NCBI RefSeq assembly: GCF_003667445.1
Contig: NZ_RCTF01000028.1
Coordinates: forward strand, 1 to 33,748
DNA: 33,748 nucleotides
DNA from: Xanthobacter tagetidis
GTDB taxonomy: Bacteria; Pseudomonadota; Alphaproteobacteria; Rhizobiales; Xanthobacteraceae
Reading direction: 5' to 3'
The translations under genes and the position numbers were made by a program. The notes below the pieces were generated by a model that had not been told where the DNA came from, searched no databases, and saw only the letters and a program-made list of their open reading frames with translations. Shown piece by piece: positions 22,209 to 28,869 of this stretch. Position 1 is the stretch's first letter. Each line of letters begins with the position of its first letter.

Positions 22209-22592
22209 ATGGCCCGTGTCACCGTGGAAGATTGCATTGACAAGGTGGACAACCGCTTCGAGCTGGTCCTGCTCGCGGCCCACCGCGCGCGCATGGTCTC
22301 GTCCGGCGCGCCCATCACGGTGGACCGCGACAACGACAAGAACCCGGTGGTCGCGCTGCGCGAGATCGCCGACGAGACGGTGAGCCCCGAGGATCTTCTG
22401 GAAGACCTCATCCACTCGCTGCAGAAGTACACCGAGGTGGACGAGCCCGAGCCCGAGGCCGTGCCGATGATCACCTCCGGCGAAGGCTCCGGCGACGACG
22501 ACGTGCAGATGGACCGCATGACCGAGCAGGAACTGCTCGCCGGCCTCCAGGGCCTCGTGCCGCCCGAGCACACGGACGACGACGAGGGCTGA
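22209..22592 (+). CDS. rpoZ: RNA polymerase omega subunit
   Basis: Omega (127 residues) assists assembly of the beta' subunit and, in many proteobacteria, forms part of a ppGpp site. MARVTVEDCIDKVDNRFELV and LLAAHRARMV are the conserved N-terminal helices; NPVVALREIADETV completes the core. The C-terminal 45 residues are strongly acidic, a common alphaproteobacterial feature. GAAGGAG lies 9 bp before the ATG. relA/spoT often follows rpoZ in related bacteria but not here: a terminator and convergent rimO come next. Confidence 0.97.
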   Translation: MARVTVEDCIDKVDNRFELVLLAAHRARMVSSGAPITVDRDNDKNPVVALREIADETVSPEDLLEDLIHSLQKYTEVDEPEPEAVPMITSGEGSGDDDVQMDRMTEQELLAGLQGLVPPEHTDDDEG

Positions 22593-22617
22593 ACGCGGCT
22601 CCGTGACTAACGAATAG

Positions 22618-22655
22618 CGAAACGGCCGGGCCTCTCGCCCGGCCGTTTTCGTTTT
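22618..22655 (+). terminator. Intrinsic terminator of rpoZ
   Basis: AACGGCCGGGC at 22621-22631 and GCCCGGCCGTT at 22637-22647 form a perfect 11-bp stem with a CTCTC loop, followed by TTCGTTTT. It lies 28 bp after the rpoZ stop and could also slow transcription from the convergent rimO side. Confidence 0.9.
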
Positions 22656-22691
22656 GCGGCGGCCGCGGGGCCTGCCGCCGCGGGGCCTGCC

Positions 22692-24023
22692 TCAGAAGCC
22701 CACCGCGGTCCCGGCGAGGTCGTAGGGGCCGGCGGCCTCGATCTTGACGGTGGCGATCTCGCCCACGCGCAGCGGCCTGCGGGCGGCGACCTTCACGGTG
22801 CCGTCGATCTCCGGCGCGTCGCCCTTGGTGCGGCCGATGCCGCCGCCGGGCGTCACCTGGTCGATGATGACCTGCTGGCGCGTGCCCACCTTCTTCTTGA
22901 GGCGGCGCGCGGAAATGGCCTGCTGGGCGCGCATGAAGCGGTCGTGGCGCTCGGCCTTGACGGCGTCGGGCACGGGATCGGCCAGCGCATTGGCCTCGGC
23001 GCCGCGCACCGGCTCGAACTTGAAGCAGCCGGCGCGGTCGATCTGCGCCTCCTCCAGGAAATCCAGAAGCTCCTGGAACTCGGCCTCGGTCTCGCCCGGG
23101 AAGCCGACGATGAAGGTGGAGCGCACGGTGAGGTCCGGCACCGCCTGCCGCCAAGCGTTTATGCGCGCCAGCGTCTTCTCCTGCGAGGCTGGGCGCTTCA
23201 TGCGCCTCAGCACGGTGGGGCTCGCATGCTGGAACGGGATGTCGAGATAGGGCAGCACCTTGCCCTCCGCCATCAGCTCCATGATCGGGTCGACGTGCGG
23301 ATAGGGATAGACGTAGTGCAGCCGCACCCAGGCGCCGAGATCGCCGAGGGCGCGGGAAAGGTCGACGAAGCGAGCCGCAACCTCCTTGTCGCCGAAGGGG
23401 CTCGCGGCGTAGCGGATGTCCTGGCCGTAGGCGGAGGTGTCCTGCGAGATGACCAGCAGTTCCTTCACGCCTGCCTTCACCAGCTTCTCCGCCTCGCGCA
23501 GCACCTCGCCGGCCGGCCGCGAGACGAGGTCGCCGCGCAGCTTGGGGATGATGCAGAAGGTGCAGCGGTTGGAGCAGCCCTCGGAGATCTTGAGATAGGC
23601 GTAGTGGCGCGGGGTGAGCTTGATCCCCTGGTCGGGCACGAGGTCGAGGAACGGGTCGTGCCGCGGCGGCACCGCCTCATGCACCGCCGCCAGCACGCTC
23701 TCATATTGCTGCGGGCCGGTGATGGCGAGCACGCTCGGATGAGCCTTGAGGATGTCCTCGGGCTCGGCGCCCATGCAGCCGGTGACCACCACGCGCCCAT
23801 TCTCGGCGAGGGCGTCGCCGATGGCGGAGAGGCTCTCCTGCTTGGCGCTGTCCAGGAAGCCGCAGGTGTTCACGATGACGAGATCGGCGCCCTGGTGGGT
23901 GCGCGTCAGCTCATAGCCCTCGGCGCGCAGGCGCGTGACGATGCGCTCGCTGTCCACCAGCGCCTTCGGGCAGCCCAGCGAAACAAAGGAGATGCGGGGC
24001 GACTTCTCGGCGGTCTCGGCCAT
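22692..24023 (-). CDS. rimO: Ribosomal protein S12 methylthiotransferase
   Basis: RimO (443 residues) is a radical-SAM enzyme that adds a methylthio group to an aspartate of ribosomal protein S12. Domain order is the methylthiotransferase N-domain with three Cys (SLGCPKALVDSE, NTCGF, VTGCMG), the radical-SAM domain with CSNRCTFC at the second cluster, and a C-terminal TRAM domain. The segments VRLHYVYPYPHVDPIMELM and DIPFQHASPTVLRRMKRP separate RimO from the tRNA enzyme MiaB. It follows the thioesterase gene on the minus strand after a 98-bp gap. Confidence 0.96.
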   Translation of the reverse strand: MAETAEKSPRISFVSLGCPKALVDSERIVTRLRAEGYELTRTHQGADLVIVNTCGFLDSAKQESLSAIGDALAENGRVVVTGCMGAEPEDILKAHPSVLAITGPQQYESVLAAVHEAVPPRHDPFLDLVPDQGIKLTPRHYAYLKISEGCSNRCTFCIIPKLRGDLVSRPAGEVLREAEKLVKAGVKELLVISQDTSAYGQDIRYAASPFGDKEVAARFVDLSRALGDLGAWVRLHYVYPYPHVDPIMELMAEGKVLPYLDIPFQHASPTVLRRMKRPASQEKTLARINAWRQAVPDLTVRSTFIVGFPGETEAEFQELLDFLEEAQIDRAGCFKFEPVRGAEANALADPVPDAVKAERHDRFMRAQQAISARRLKKKVGTRQQVIIDQVTPGGGIGRTKGDAPEIDGTVKVAARRPLRVGEIATVKIEAAGPYDLAGTAVGF

Positions 24024-24121
24024 GGGGCGCGGCGGTTCTTCTGCGGGCGGTGAGGGAAGGCGCAGGCGTTACGGGAGCCGCGCCCCGCCGTCAATCCCGC
24101 AGCGCGCGTTCGAGCGCCGGG

Positions 24122-24556
24122 CTACCTCTTGTCGGGGATGGAATAGGTGGCGACGCAGTGCGCCACCAGGTCGTCGCTGCCGGCACCGCGCAGCGCCACG
24201 TCGCCCACCGCGAGGCGCTTGCCGAGCTTGATGATGCGGGCATCCGCGAACACCGGCCCGGGCGCCGGCTTGCGCAGGAAGTTGATGGAGAGGTTGGTGG
24301 TGACCGCCAGCGCGACCCTGCCGATCTGCCCCAGCAGCGCCGCATAGACCGCGACGTCGGACAGCGCCATCAGCGACGGCCCGGAGACCGTGCCGCCGGG
24401 GCGCAGGTGCTCGTCCTCCGCATCGAGACGGATGGTGGCGGTGCGGTGCCCCAGCGCCACCACGTGGTGCGGGCGGGACGGGCCGAAGGCCTGCGGGAAC
24501 ACCTCCCGGAGGAAGTCCTCGAGCTCCGCCGCCGTCATCACCGTCCCGGATGTCAT
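24122..24556 (-). CDS. PaaI-type hotdog thioesterase
   Basis: The 144-residue protein has the hotdog fold used by acyl-CoA thioesterases. GGTVSGPSLMALSDVAVYAA is the characteristic central helix with the active-site Asp region, and LSINFLRKPAPGPVFADARI follows. I took the ATG at 24556 because GAGGGAGAG lies just upstream; the frame remains open further upstream with no support. It is divergent from a crotonase-fold gene, so an acyl-CoA substrate is plausible. Not closely assignable to a specific pathway. Confidence 0.85.
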   Translation of the reverse strand: MTSGTVMTAAELEDFLREVFPQAFGPSRPHHVVALGHRTATIRLDAEDEHLRPGGTVSGPSLMALSDVAVYAALLGQIGRVALAVTTNLSINFLRKPAPGPVFADARIIKLGKRLAVGDVALRGAGSDDLVAHCVATYSIPDKR

Positions 24557-24588
24557 GGTCCGCTCTCCCTCGCGCCCGCCGCGCGACC

Positions 24589-24616
24589 TGAATAAGATGG
24601 GCAGCGAAAACGTCAA
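24589..24616 (-). promoter_or_regulatory. Candidate promoter of the PaaI-type gene
   Basis: Read on the minus strand, TTGACG (24616-24611) and TATTCA (24594-24589) are 16 bp apart. The first hexamer matches consensus at 5 positions and the second at 4. The start codon is 32 nt downstream of the -10 box. Confidence 0.5.
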
Positions 24617-24665
24617 TGCGCCGCCGGCGAGCCGCGCGGCGCCGCAGGACCCGGAAGGACGCCGC

Positions 24666-25487
24666 ATGATTCTTCACCCCGCCGCCAACGAAGGCGCCGC
24701 CCCCGTGCTGACCAGCGCGGTCACGGACGGCGTGTGCACGCTGACGCTCGCCCGGCCGCAGGCGCGCAACAGCCTGTCCGAGGCGATGATGGCGGCGCTC
24801 TCCTCGGCGCTCGCCGGCATCGCGGCGGACAAGAGCGTGCGCGCGGTGGTGCTGGCGGCGGAGGGGCCGGTCTTCTCCGCCGGGCATGACCTCAAGGAGA
24901 TCCAGGCGCACCGGGGCGACGCCGATCGCGGCCGCGCCTATTTCGCCGAGGTGCTTGGGCGCTGCTCGGCGCTGATGACCGCCATCGTCCGCCTGCCGCA
25001 GCCGGTGATCGCGGCGGTGGAGGGCATGGCGACGGCGGCCGGCTGCCAGCTGGTGGCGAGCTGCGATCTCGCCGTGGCCGGCGAGAAGGCGCGCTTCTGC
25101 ACGCCGGGCGTCAATATCGGCCTGTTCTGCCACACCCCCATGGTGGCGCTCTCGCGCAATCTCGGGCGCAAGCACGCCTTGGAGATGCTGCTGCTGGGCG
25201 AGTGGGTGGAGGCGCCGGAGGCGCACCGCATGGGCCTCGTCAACCGGGTGGTGCCGGAGGGCACGGCGCTCGCCGCGGCGCAGGAGCTGGCGCGGCGCAT
25301 CGCCGCCAAGTCCACGGTGCCGGTGAAGCTCGGCAAGGAGGCCTTCTACGCGCAGATGGAGATGGGCCTCGACGATGCCTATGCCTATGCCAGCCGGGTG
25401 ATGACCGAGAACATGCTCGCCCGCGACGCCGACGAAGGCATCTCCGCGGTCTTGGAGAAGCGGCCCGCAAGCTGGGAGGACCGGTAG
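24666..25487 (+). CDS. Crotonase-fold protein, ECHDC3-like
   Basis: The 273-residue protein belongs to the enoyl-CoA hydratase/isomerase superfamily. FSAGHDLKEI and GMATAAGCQLVASCDLAVA form the CoA and oxyanion-hole regions. In canonical enoyl-CoA hydratases two catalytic Glu residues lie in GGGCELA and near FxxPE; here they are Gln (AAGCQLV) and Gly (FCTPGVNIGL). It is therefore unlikely to be a standard hydratase; the pattern agrees with the ECHDC3-type subgroup. The start at 24666 has GGAAGGA upstream. It is divergent from the thioesterase and 82 bp upstream of the flavodoxin-fold gene. Confidence 0.87.
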   Translation: MILHPAANEGAAPVLTSAVTDGVCTLTLARPQARNSLSEAMMAALSSALAGIAADKSVRAVVLAAEGPVFSAGHDLKEIQAHRGDADRGRAYFAEVLGRCSALMTAIVRLPQPVIAAVEGMATAAGCQLVASCDLAVAGEKARFCTPGVNIGLFCHTPMVALSRNLGRKHALEMLLLGEWVEAPEAHRMGLVNRVVPEGTALAAAQELARRIAAKSTVPVKLGKEAFYAQMEMGLDDAYAYASRVMTENMLARDADEGISAVLEKRPASWEDR

Positions 25488-25569
25488 GGGCCGGCGGGCC
25501 GGCTGATCTGACGCAAGGCGGCCTTCGCCGCGGCATGGCACGGATGCCACAACCGGGAGACCGAGCGCC

Positions 25570-26178
25570 ATGTCCGCCACCGAAGACGCCGTCGGCACCA
25601 TCCTCGTGATCCAGGGGCATCCGGACCCGGGCGGCGGCCACCTCTGCCATGCGCTCGCGCAGGCCTATGCGGACGGCGCCCGCGCGGGCGGCCACCGGGT
25701 GATCGTGATCGACGTGGCCCAGCTCGACTTCCCGCTGCTGCGGTCGCAGGCGGACTTCCTGGGCGGCATGGCGCCGCCGGAACTCGCCGAGGCGCGGGGC
25801 GCGCTCCTGGAGGCGCGGCACGTGGCGATCTTCTTCCCGCTCTGGCTCGGCACCCTGCCGGCGCTGCTCAAGGGCTTCCTGGAGCAGATCCTGCGTCCCG
25901 GCTTCGCCTATGCCTACGGCGCGGGCGGCAAGGGCTTCCCGCAGCCTTTGCTCAAGGGGCGCACGGCCCGCATCGTCGTGACCATGGGCATGCCGGCGCT
26001 GGCGTTCCGGCTCTGGTTCCTCTCGGCGGGGGTGGCGATCCTCAAGCGCAATATCCTCGGCCTCGTCGGCATCGCGCCGGTGCGCACCAGCCTGGTGGGC
26101 GGCGTCGAGCGGCTGAGCGAGGGGGCGCGCGCCCGGTGGATTTCGGCCATGCGCGCGCTGGGCGCCGAGGGGCGGTAA
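25570..26178 (+). CDS. NAD(P)H dehydrogenase, flavodoxin_2 fold
   Basis: The 202-residue protein resembles the NQO/KefF family of FMN- or FAD-dependent NAD(P)H:quinone oxidoreductases. ILVIQGHPDPGGGH is the N-terminal flavin phosphate-binding loop; FPLWLGTLPALLKGFLEQ and FAYAYG are diagnostic of flavodoxin_2. Roles include quinone reduction and redox defence; the substrate is not predictable. It ends 204 bp before rplM. A palindromic operator candidate lies in that gap. Confidence 0.88.
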   Translation: MSATEDAVGTILVIQGHPDPGGGHLCHALAQAYADGARAGGHRVIVIDVAQLDFPLLRSQADFLGGMAPPELAEARGALLEARHVAIFFPLWLGTLPALLKGFLEQILRPGFAYAYGAGGKGFPQPLLKGRTARIVVTMGMPALAFRLWFLSAGVAILKRNILGLVGIAPVRTSLVGGVERLSEGARARWISAMRALGAEGR

Positions 26179-26236
26179 TTGGTTAGGATGCCGGCATTGC
26201 ACGGCATAACAGGCTGCGATTTCGCGCAAAAATCAT

Positions 26237-26252
26237 TGGTGTTATAACACCA
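26237..26252. promoter_or_regulatory. Perfect 16-bp palindrome, operator candidate
   Basis: TGGTGTTATAACACCA is an exact 16-bp palindrome with no central spacer, in an AT-rich pocket between the flavodoxin-fold gene and rplM. Its half-site TGGTGTTA resembles targets of dimeric one-component regulators (GntR-like). It lies about 50 bp upstream of the rplM promoter candidate. The regulator cannot be named from sequence. Confidence 0.5.
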
Positions 26253-26299
26253 TTTTCATAAGCCTATGAAACTCCACGCGTATTTCGCAGATGCCCGCG

Positions 26300-26328
26300 T
26301 TGACGCTGCGCGGTGCCTCCGCTAAAAG
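26300..26328 (+). promoter_or_regulatory. Candidate promoter of rplM-rpsI
   Basis: TTGACG at 26300-26305 and TAAAAG at 26323-26328 are exactly 17 bp apart. Transcription would start near 26335, giving a leader of about 48 nt before the rplM ATG at 26383. This is the best sigma-70-type match in the window. Confidence 0.6.
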
Positions 26329-26382
26329 CCCCTTCATCGCCGGATGCCCTCGCGCCCGGCCTTCTTATTTCGGATGATCCCC

Positions 26383-26844
26383 ATGAAGACGTATTCGGCC
26401 AAGCCCGCCGATATCGAGAAGAAGTGGGTGGTGATCGACGCCAGCGGCCTCGTTGTCGGCCGGCTCGCGACCATCATCGCCATGCGCCTGAAGGGCAAGC
26501 ACTTGCCCATCTACACCCCCCACGTGGACTGCGGCGACAACGTCGTCGTGGTGAACGCGGAGAAGGCGGTGCTCACCGGCCGCAAGAAAGAGCAGAAGGT
26601 CTATTACCACCACACCGGCTTCCCGGGCGGCATCAAGGAGCGCACCGCGAAGTTCATCCTCGAGGGGCGCTTTCCCGAGCGCGTGATCGAGAAGGCGGTG
26701 GAGCGCATGCTCGCCCGCGGCCCGCTGGGCCGCAAGATCATGGGCAACCTGCGCGTCTACAAGGGCCCGACCCATCCGCACGAGGCCCAGCAGCCGGTCG
26801 CCCTCGACGTGGCGGCGCTCAACCGCAAGAACGTGAGGAACTGA
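26383..26844 (+). CDS. rplM: 50S ribosomal protein L13
   Basis: L13 (153 residues) is an early 50S assembly protein. MKTYSAKPADIEKKWVVIDA, GRLATIIAMRLKGKH and YHHTGFPGGIKE are diagnostic, as is MLPxGPLGRKIMGNLRVY-like text near the end (LARGPLGRKIMGNLRVYKG). The ATG at 26383 gives the canonical N-terminus; the upstream in-frame ATG at 26344 adds 13 unsupported residues. It forms the usual two-gene operon with rpsI, which starts 2 bp after its stop. Confidence 0.97.
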   Translation: MKTYSAKPADIEKKWVVIDASGLVVGRLATIIAMRLKGKHLPIYTPHVDCGDNVVVVNAEKAVLTGRKKEQKVYYHHTGFPGGIKERTAKFILEGRFPERVIEKAVERMLARGPLGRKIMGNLRVYKGPTHPHEAQQPVALDVAALNRKNVRN

Positions 26845-26846
26845 AC

Positions 26847-27338
26847 ATGGCCGAGATTCTTCAGTCCCTCGACGCCCTCGCGGGTGCCAAGGGTGCCGCT
26901 CTCGGCACCGTCGGCCAGGAAGCCCCCGTCCATGTCCAGAAGCTGGACAAGTTCGGCCGCGCCTATGCCACCGGCAAGCGCAAGGACGCGGTCGCCCGCG
27001 TGTGGGTCCGCCCCGGCACCGGCAAGATCACCGTCAACGACCGCGACATCGAGGTGTATTTCGCCCGTCCGGTGCTGCGCCTGATGATCAACCAGCCGTT
27101 CCAGGCCGCGGCCCGCGAAGGCCAGTACGACGTGGTGTGCACGGTGTCCGGCGGCGGCCTCTCCGGCCAGGCCGGCGCGCTGCGCCACGGCATCTCGCGC
27201 GCGCTCACCTATTACGAGCCCGAGCTGCGCACTCCGCTGAAGAAGGGCGGCTTCCTGACCCGCGACAGCCGCGTGGTCGAGCGCAAGAAGTACGGCCGCG
27301 CCAAGGCCCGCCGTTCGTTCCAGTTCTCGAAGCGCTGA
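26847..27338 (+). CDS. rpsI: 30S ribosomal protein S9
   Basis: S9 (163 residues) touches the P-site tRNA with its C-terminal tail, here ending in FQFSKR. GRAYATGKRKDAVARVWVRP, GISRALTYYEPELRTPLKK and GFLTRDSRVVERKKYGRAKA are conserved. It has a roughly 35-residue N-terminal extension compared with E. coli (about 130 residues), common in alphaproteobacteria. The gene is followed by a strong terminator and then a palindrome array. Confidence 0.97.
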   Translation: MAEILQSLDALAGAKGAALGTVGQEAPVHVQKLDKFGRAYATGKRKDAVARVWVRPGTGKITVNDRDIEVYFARPVLRLMINQPFQAAAREGQYDVVCTVSGGGLSGQAGALRHGISRALTYYEPELRTPLKKGGFLTRDSRVVERKKYGRAKARRSFQFSKR

Positions 27339-27364
27339 TCGCGGACCTTCCGGTTCGATGCAAG

Positions 27365-27397
27365 ACGGCGGGGCCTTTGGCCCCGCCGTTTTCGTTT
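27365..27397 (+). terminator. Intrinsic terminator of rplM-rpsI
   Basis: ACGGCGGGGCC at 27365-27375 and GGCCCCGCCGT at 27379-27389 form a perfect 11-bp stem with a TTT loop, followed by TTTCGTTT. It starts 27 bp after the rpsI stop. Confidence 0.9.
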
Positions 27398-27444
27398 GGG
27401 GCACGGGCGGCGATGAAGAGGCGTCACGGGACGCCGGTAACCCC

Positions 27445-27759
27445 AACCGCCGTCATGCTCCGACTTGATCGGAGCATCCACGCCACCCTCCGGCCGAGCG
27501 CCCGGCCGCCGGATGGGCCCTCCGATCAAGTCGGAGGGCGACGGCGGGGAGGGGGCATAAGGGCCGTGCCCGGCCACATCCTGCATAGCCGCCGTCATGC
27601 CCCGGCTTGTGCGGGGCATCCACCGGGCCGCCGGCGGGCGCCCGGAAAATCCAGCGCCGGCCCGGCCGAGGCGTGGATCCCCCGCACAAGCCGGGGCATG
27701 ACGGGGGTGATAGGCGTGAGAGGGCGCTGAAGGAACGACCGCTCCACCGTAGTTCCACC
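27445..27759. repeat. Array 1, copy 1 (A-B-C)
   Basis: Hairpin A is at 27455-27477, B at 27517-27539 (A-T pair next to the loop), and C spans about 27595-27713. In C the left stem next to the loop has a G-G mismatch (loop region GCTTGTG), and the right stem is likewise imperfect. Confidence 0.85.
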
Positions 27760-28093
27760 AACCGCCGTCATGCTCCGACTTGATCGGAGCATCCATGCCG
27801 CTGTCCCGGCCTGCCTCCCGGCCGCAAGATGGGCCCTCCGGTCAAGCTGGAGGGCGACGGCGGTGGCTGGGGCGACGGCGGGGAGGGGGCATAAAGGCCG
27901 TGCCCGGCCACATCCTGCATAGCCGCCGTCATGCCCCGGCTTGTGCGGGGCATCCACCGGGCCGCCGGCGGGCGCCCGGAAAATCCAGCGCCGGCCCGGC
28001 CGAGGCGTGGATCCCCCGGACAAGCCGGGGGATGACGGGGGTGATAGGCGTGAGAGGGCGCCGAGTGAACGAGCGCTCCACCGCAGTTCCGCC
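27760..28093. repeat. Array 1, copy 2 (A-B-C)
   Basis: A is at about 27769-27791. B at about 27832-27854 reads CCTCCGG-TCAAG-CTGGAGG, which gives a G-T wobble in the stem. The right C hairpin has become ATCCCCCGG-ACAAG-CCGGGGGAT, a fully paired form. An extra GGCTGGGGCGACGGCG segment lies after B compared with copy 1. Confidence 0.85.
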
Positions 28094-28423
28094 AACCGCC
28101 GTCATGCTCCGACTTGATCGGATCATCCATGCCGCTGTCCCGGCCTGCCTCCCGGCCGCAAGATGGGCCCTCCGGTCAAGCCGGAGGGCGACGGCGGTGG
28201 CTGGGGCGACGGCGGGGAGGGGGCATAAGGGCCGTGCCCGGCCGTATCCTGAATAACCACGGTCATGCCCCGGCTTGTCCGGGGCATCCACCGGGCGGCC
28301 GGCGGGCGCCCGGAAAATCCAGAGCCTGCCCGGCCGAGGCGTGGATCCCCCGGACAAGCCGGGGGATGACGGTGGAGAAGGGAGCAAAGGCGGCAGAAAG
28401 GCGCCACGGGGCGCCGGAACCCT
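28094..28423. repeat. Array 1, copy 3 (A-B-C)
   Basis: A at about 28103-28125 has one change (GATCAT for GAGCAT), which breaks one pair. B at about 28167-28189 has a G-C pair next to the loop on both sides. Both C hairpins are fully paired (28263-28286 and 28345-28371). Confidence 0.85.
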
Positions 28424-28535
28424 CACCGCCGTCATGCTCCGACTTGATCGGAGCATCCATGCCGCCCTCGCCGCGTTGCGCCTGGTCGCAAGATGGGCCC
28501 TCCGATCAAGTCGGAGGGCGACGGCGGGGAAAGGG
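28424..28535. repeat. Array 1, partial copy 4 (A-B only)
   Basis: A is at about 28433-28455 and B at about 28497-28519, again with the A-T version next to the loop. The C pair is missing; purine-rich GACGGCGGGG repeats follow up to about 28556. Confidence 0.8.
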
Positions 28536-28590
28536 ACGACGGCGGGGAAGGGGAGGATGTCGGCGAACGTGCGACGGAGATGAAGCAGCG

Positions 28591-28869
28591 TCACTCCGCC
28601 CGGCGCAGCACGAAGACCAGGGTGTCGCCGGCGCGCTCTTGGCGCTCCAGCACGTGGCCGCTCTCGTGCACGAAATGGGGGATGTCGATGGCCGCCATGG
28701 GGTCGGTGCAGACCAGGCGCACCCGCCCGCCCGGCGGCAGGTCGGCGAGCGCCTTGCGGGCGCGCAGCACCGGCAGGGGGCATTTCAGGCCCCTGAGGTC
28801 GAGATCCAGGTCCAGATCGGGGTCGGGCGCGCGGTCCGGCGCCGGGGTGCCGTCGCCCGTTCCGCTCAC
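28591..28869 (-). CDS. TusA/SirA-like sulfur carrier protein
   Basis: The 92-residue protein has the TusA fold signature LDLRGLKCPLPVLRARKAL, with the persulfide-carrying Cys in CPxP. The C-terminal part runs through GGRVRLVCTDPMAAIDIPHF. It is preceded by an unusual repeated Asp-Leu stretch (DLDLDLDL). The start is probably the GTG at 28869, which overlaps the gltX stop by 4 nt (GTGA); no better in-frame start exists outside gltX. TusA-type carriers feed sulfur to tRNA thiolation or other sulfur pathways; partner genes are not in this window. Confidence 0.85.
   Translation of the reverse strand: MSGTGDGTPAPDRAPDPDLDLDLDLRGLKCPLPVLRARKALADLPPGGRVRLVCTDPMAAIDIPHFVHESGHVLERQERAGDTLVFVLRRAE

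Larger units (their letters stand above)
27445..28535. repeat. Composite extragenic palindrome array 1
   Basis: This 1.1-kb stretch has no gene and is built from paired hairpins. Type A is ATGCTCCGA-CTTGA-TCGGAGCAT. Type B is GCCCTCCGA-TCAAG-TCGGAGGGC. A third pair C has a left hairpin ATGCCCCGG-CTTGT-CCGGGGCAT and a right hairpin ATCCCCCGG-ACAAG-CCGGGGGAT. The loops of partners are reverse complements (CTTGA/TCAAG, CTTGT/ACAAG), so each pair is two copies of one element in opposite orientation, as in BIME-type REP pairs. The order A-B-C repeats about 3.3 times with periods of 315, 334 and 330 bp, and the linkers are conserved too. I see no RNA gene or promoter in it. Confidence 0.9.

Noticed and set aside
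27445..28256. Several open frames of 100-280 codons in both strands of array 1
   Set aside because: They run through tandem repeats, have repetitive products such as SRPASRPQDGPSGQ, lack ribosome-binding sites, and are open because GC-rich repeats contain few stops.
27445..28535. A CRISPR array
   Set aside because: The repeats are palindromic, occur in alternating orientation, have similar linkers in every copy and a period of over 300 bp. There are no unique 30-40 nt spacers and no cas genes.
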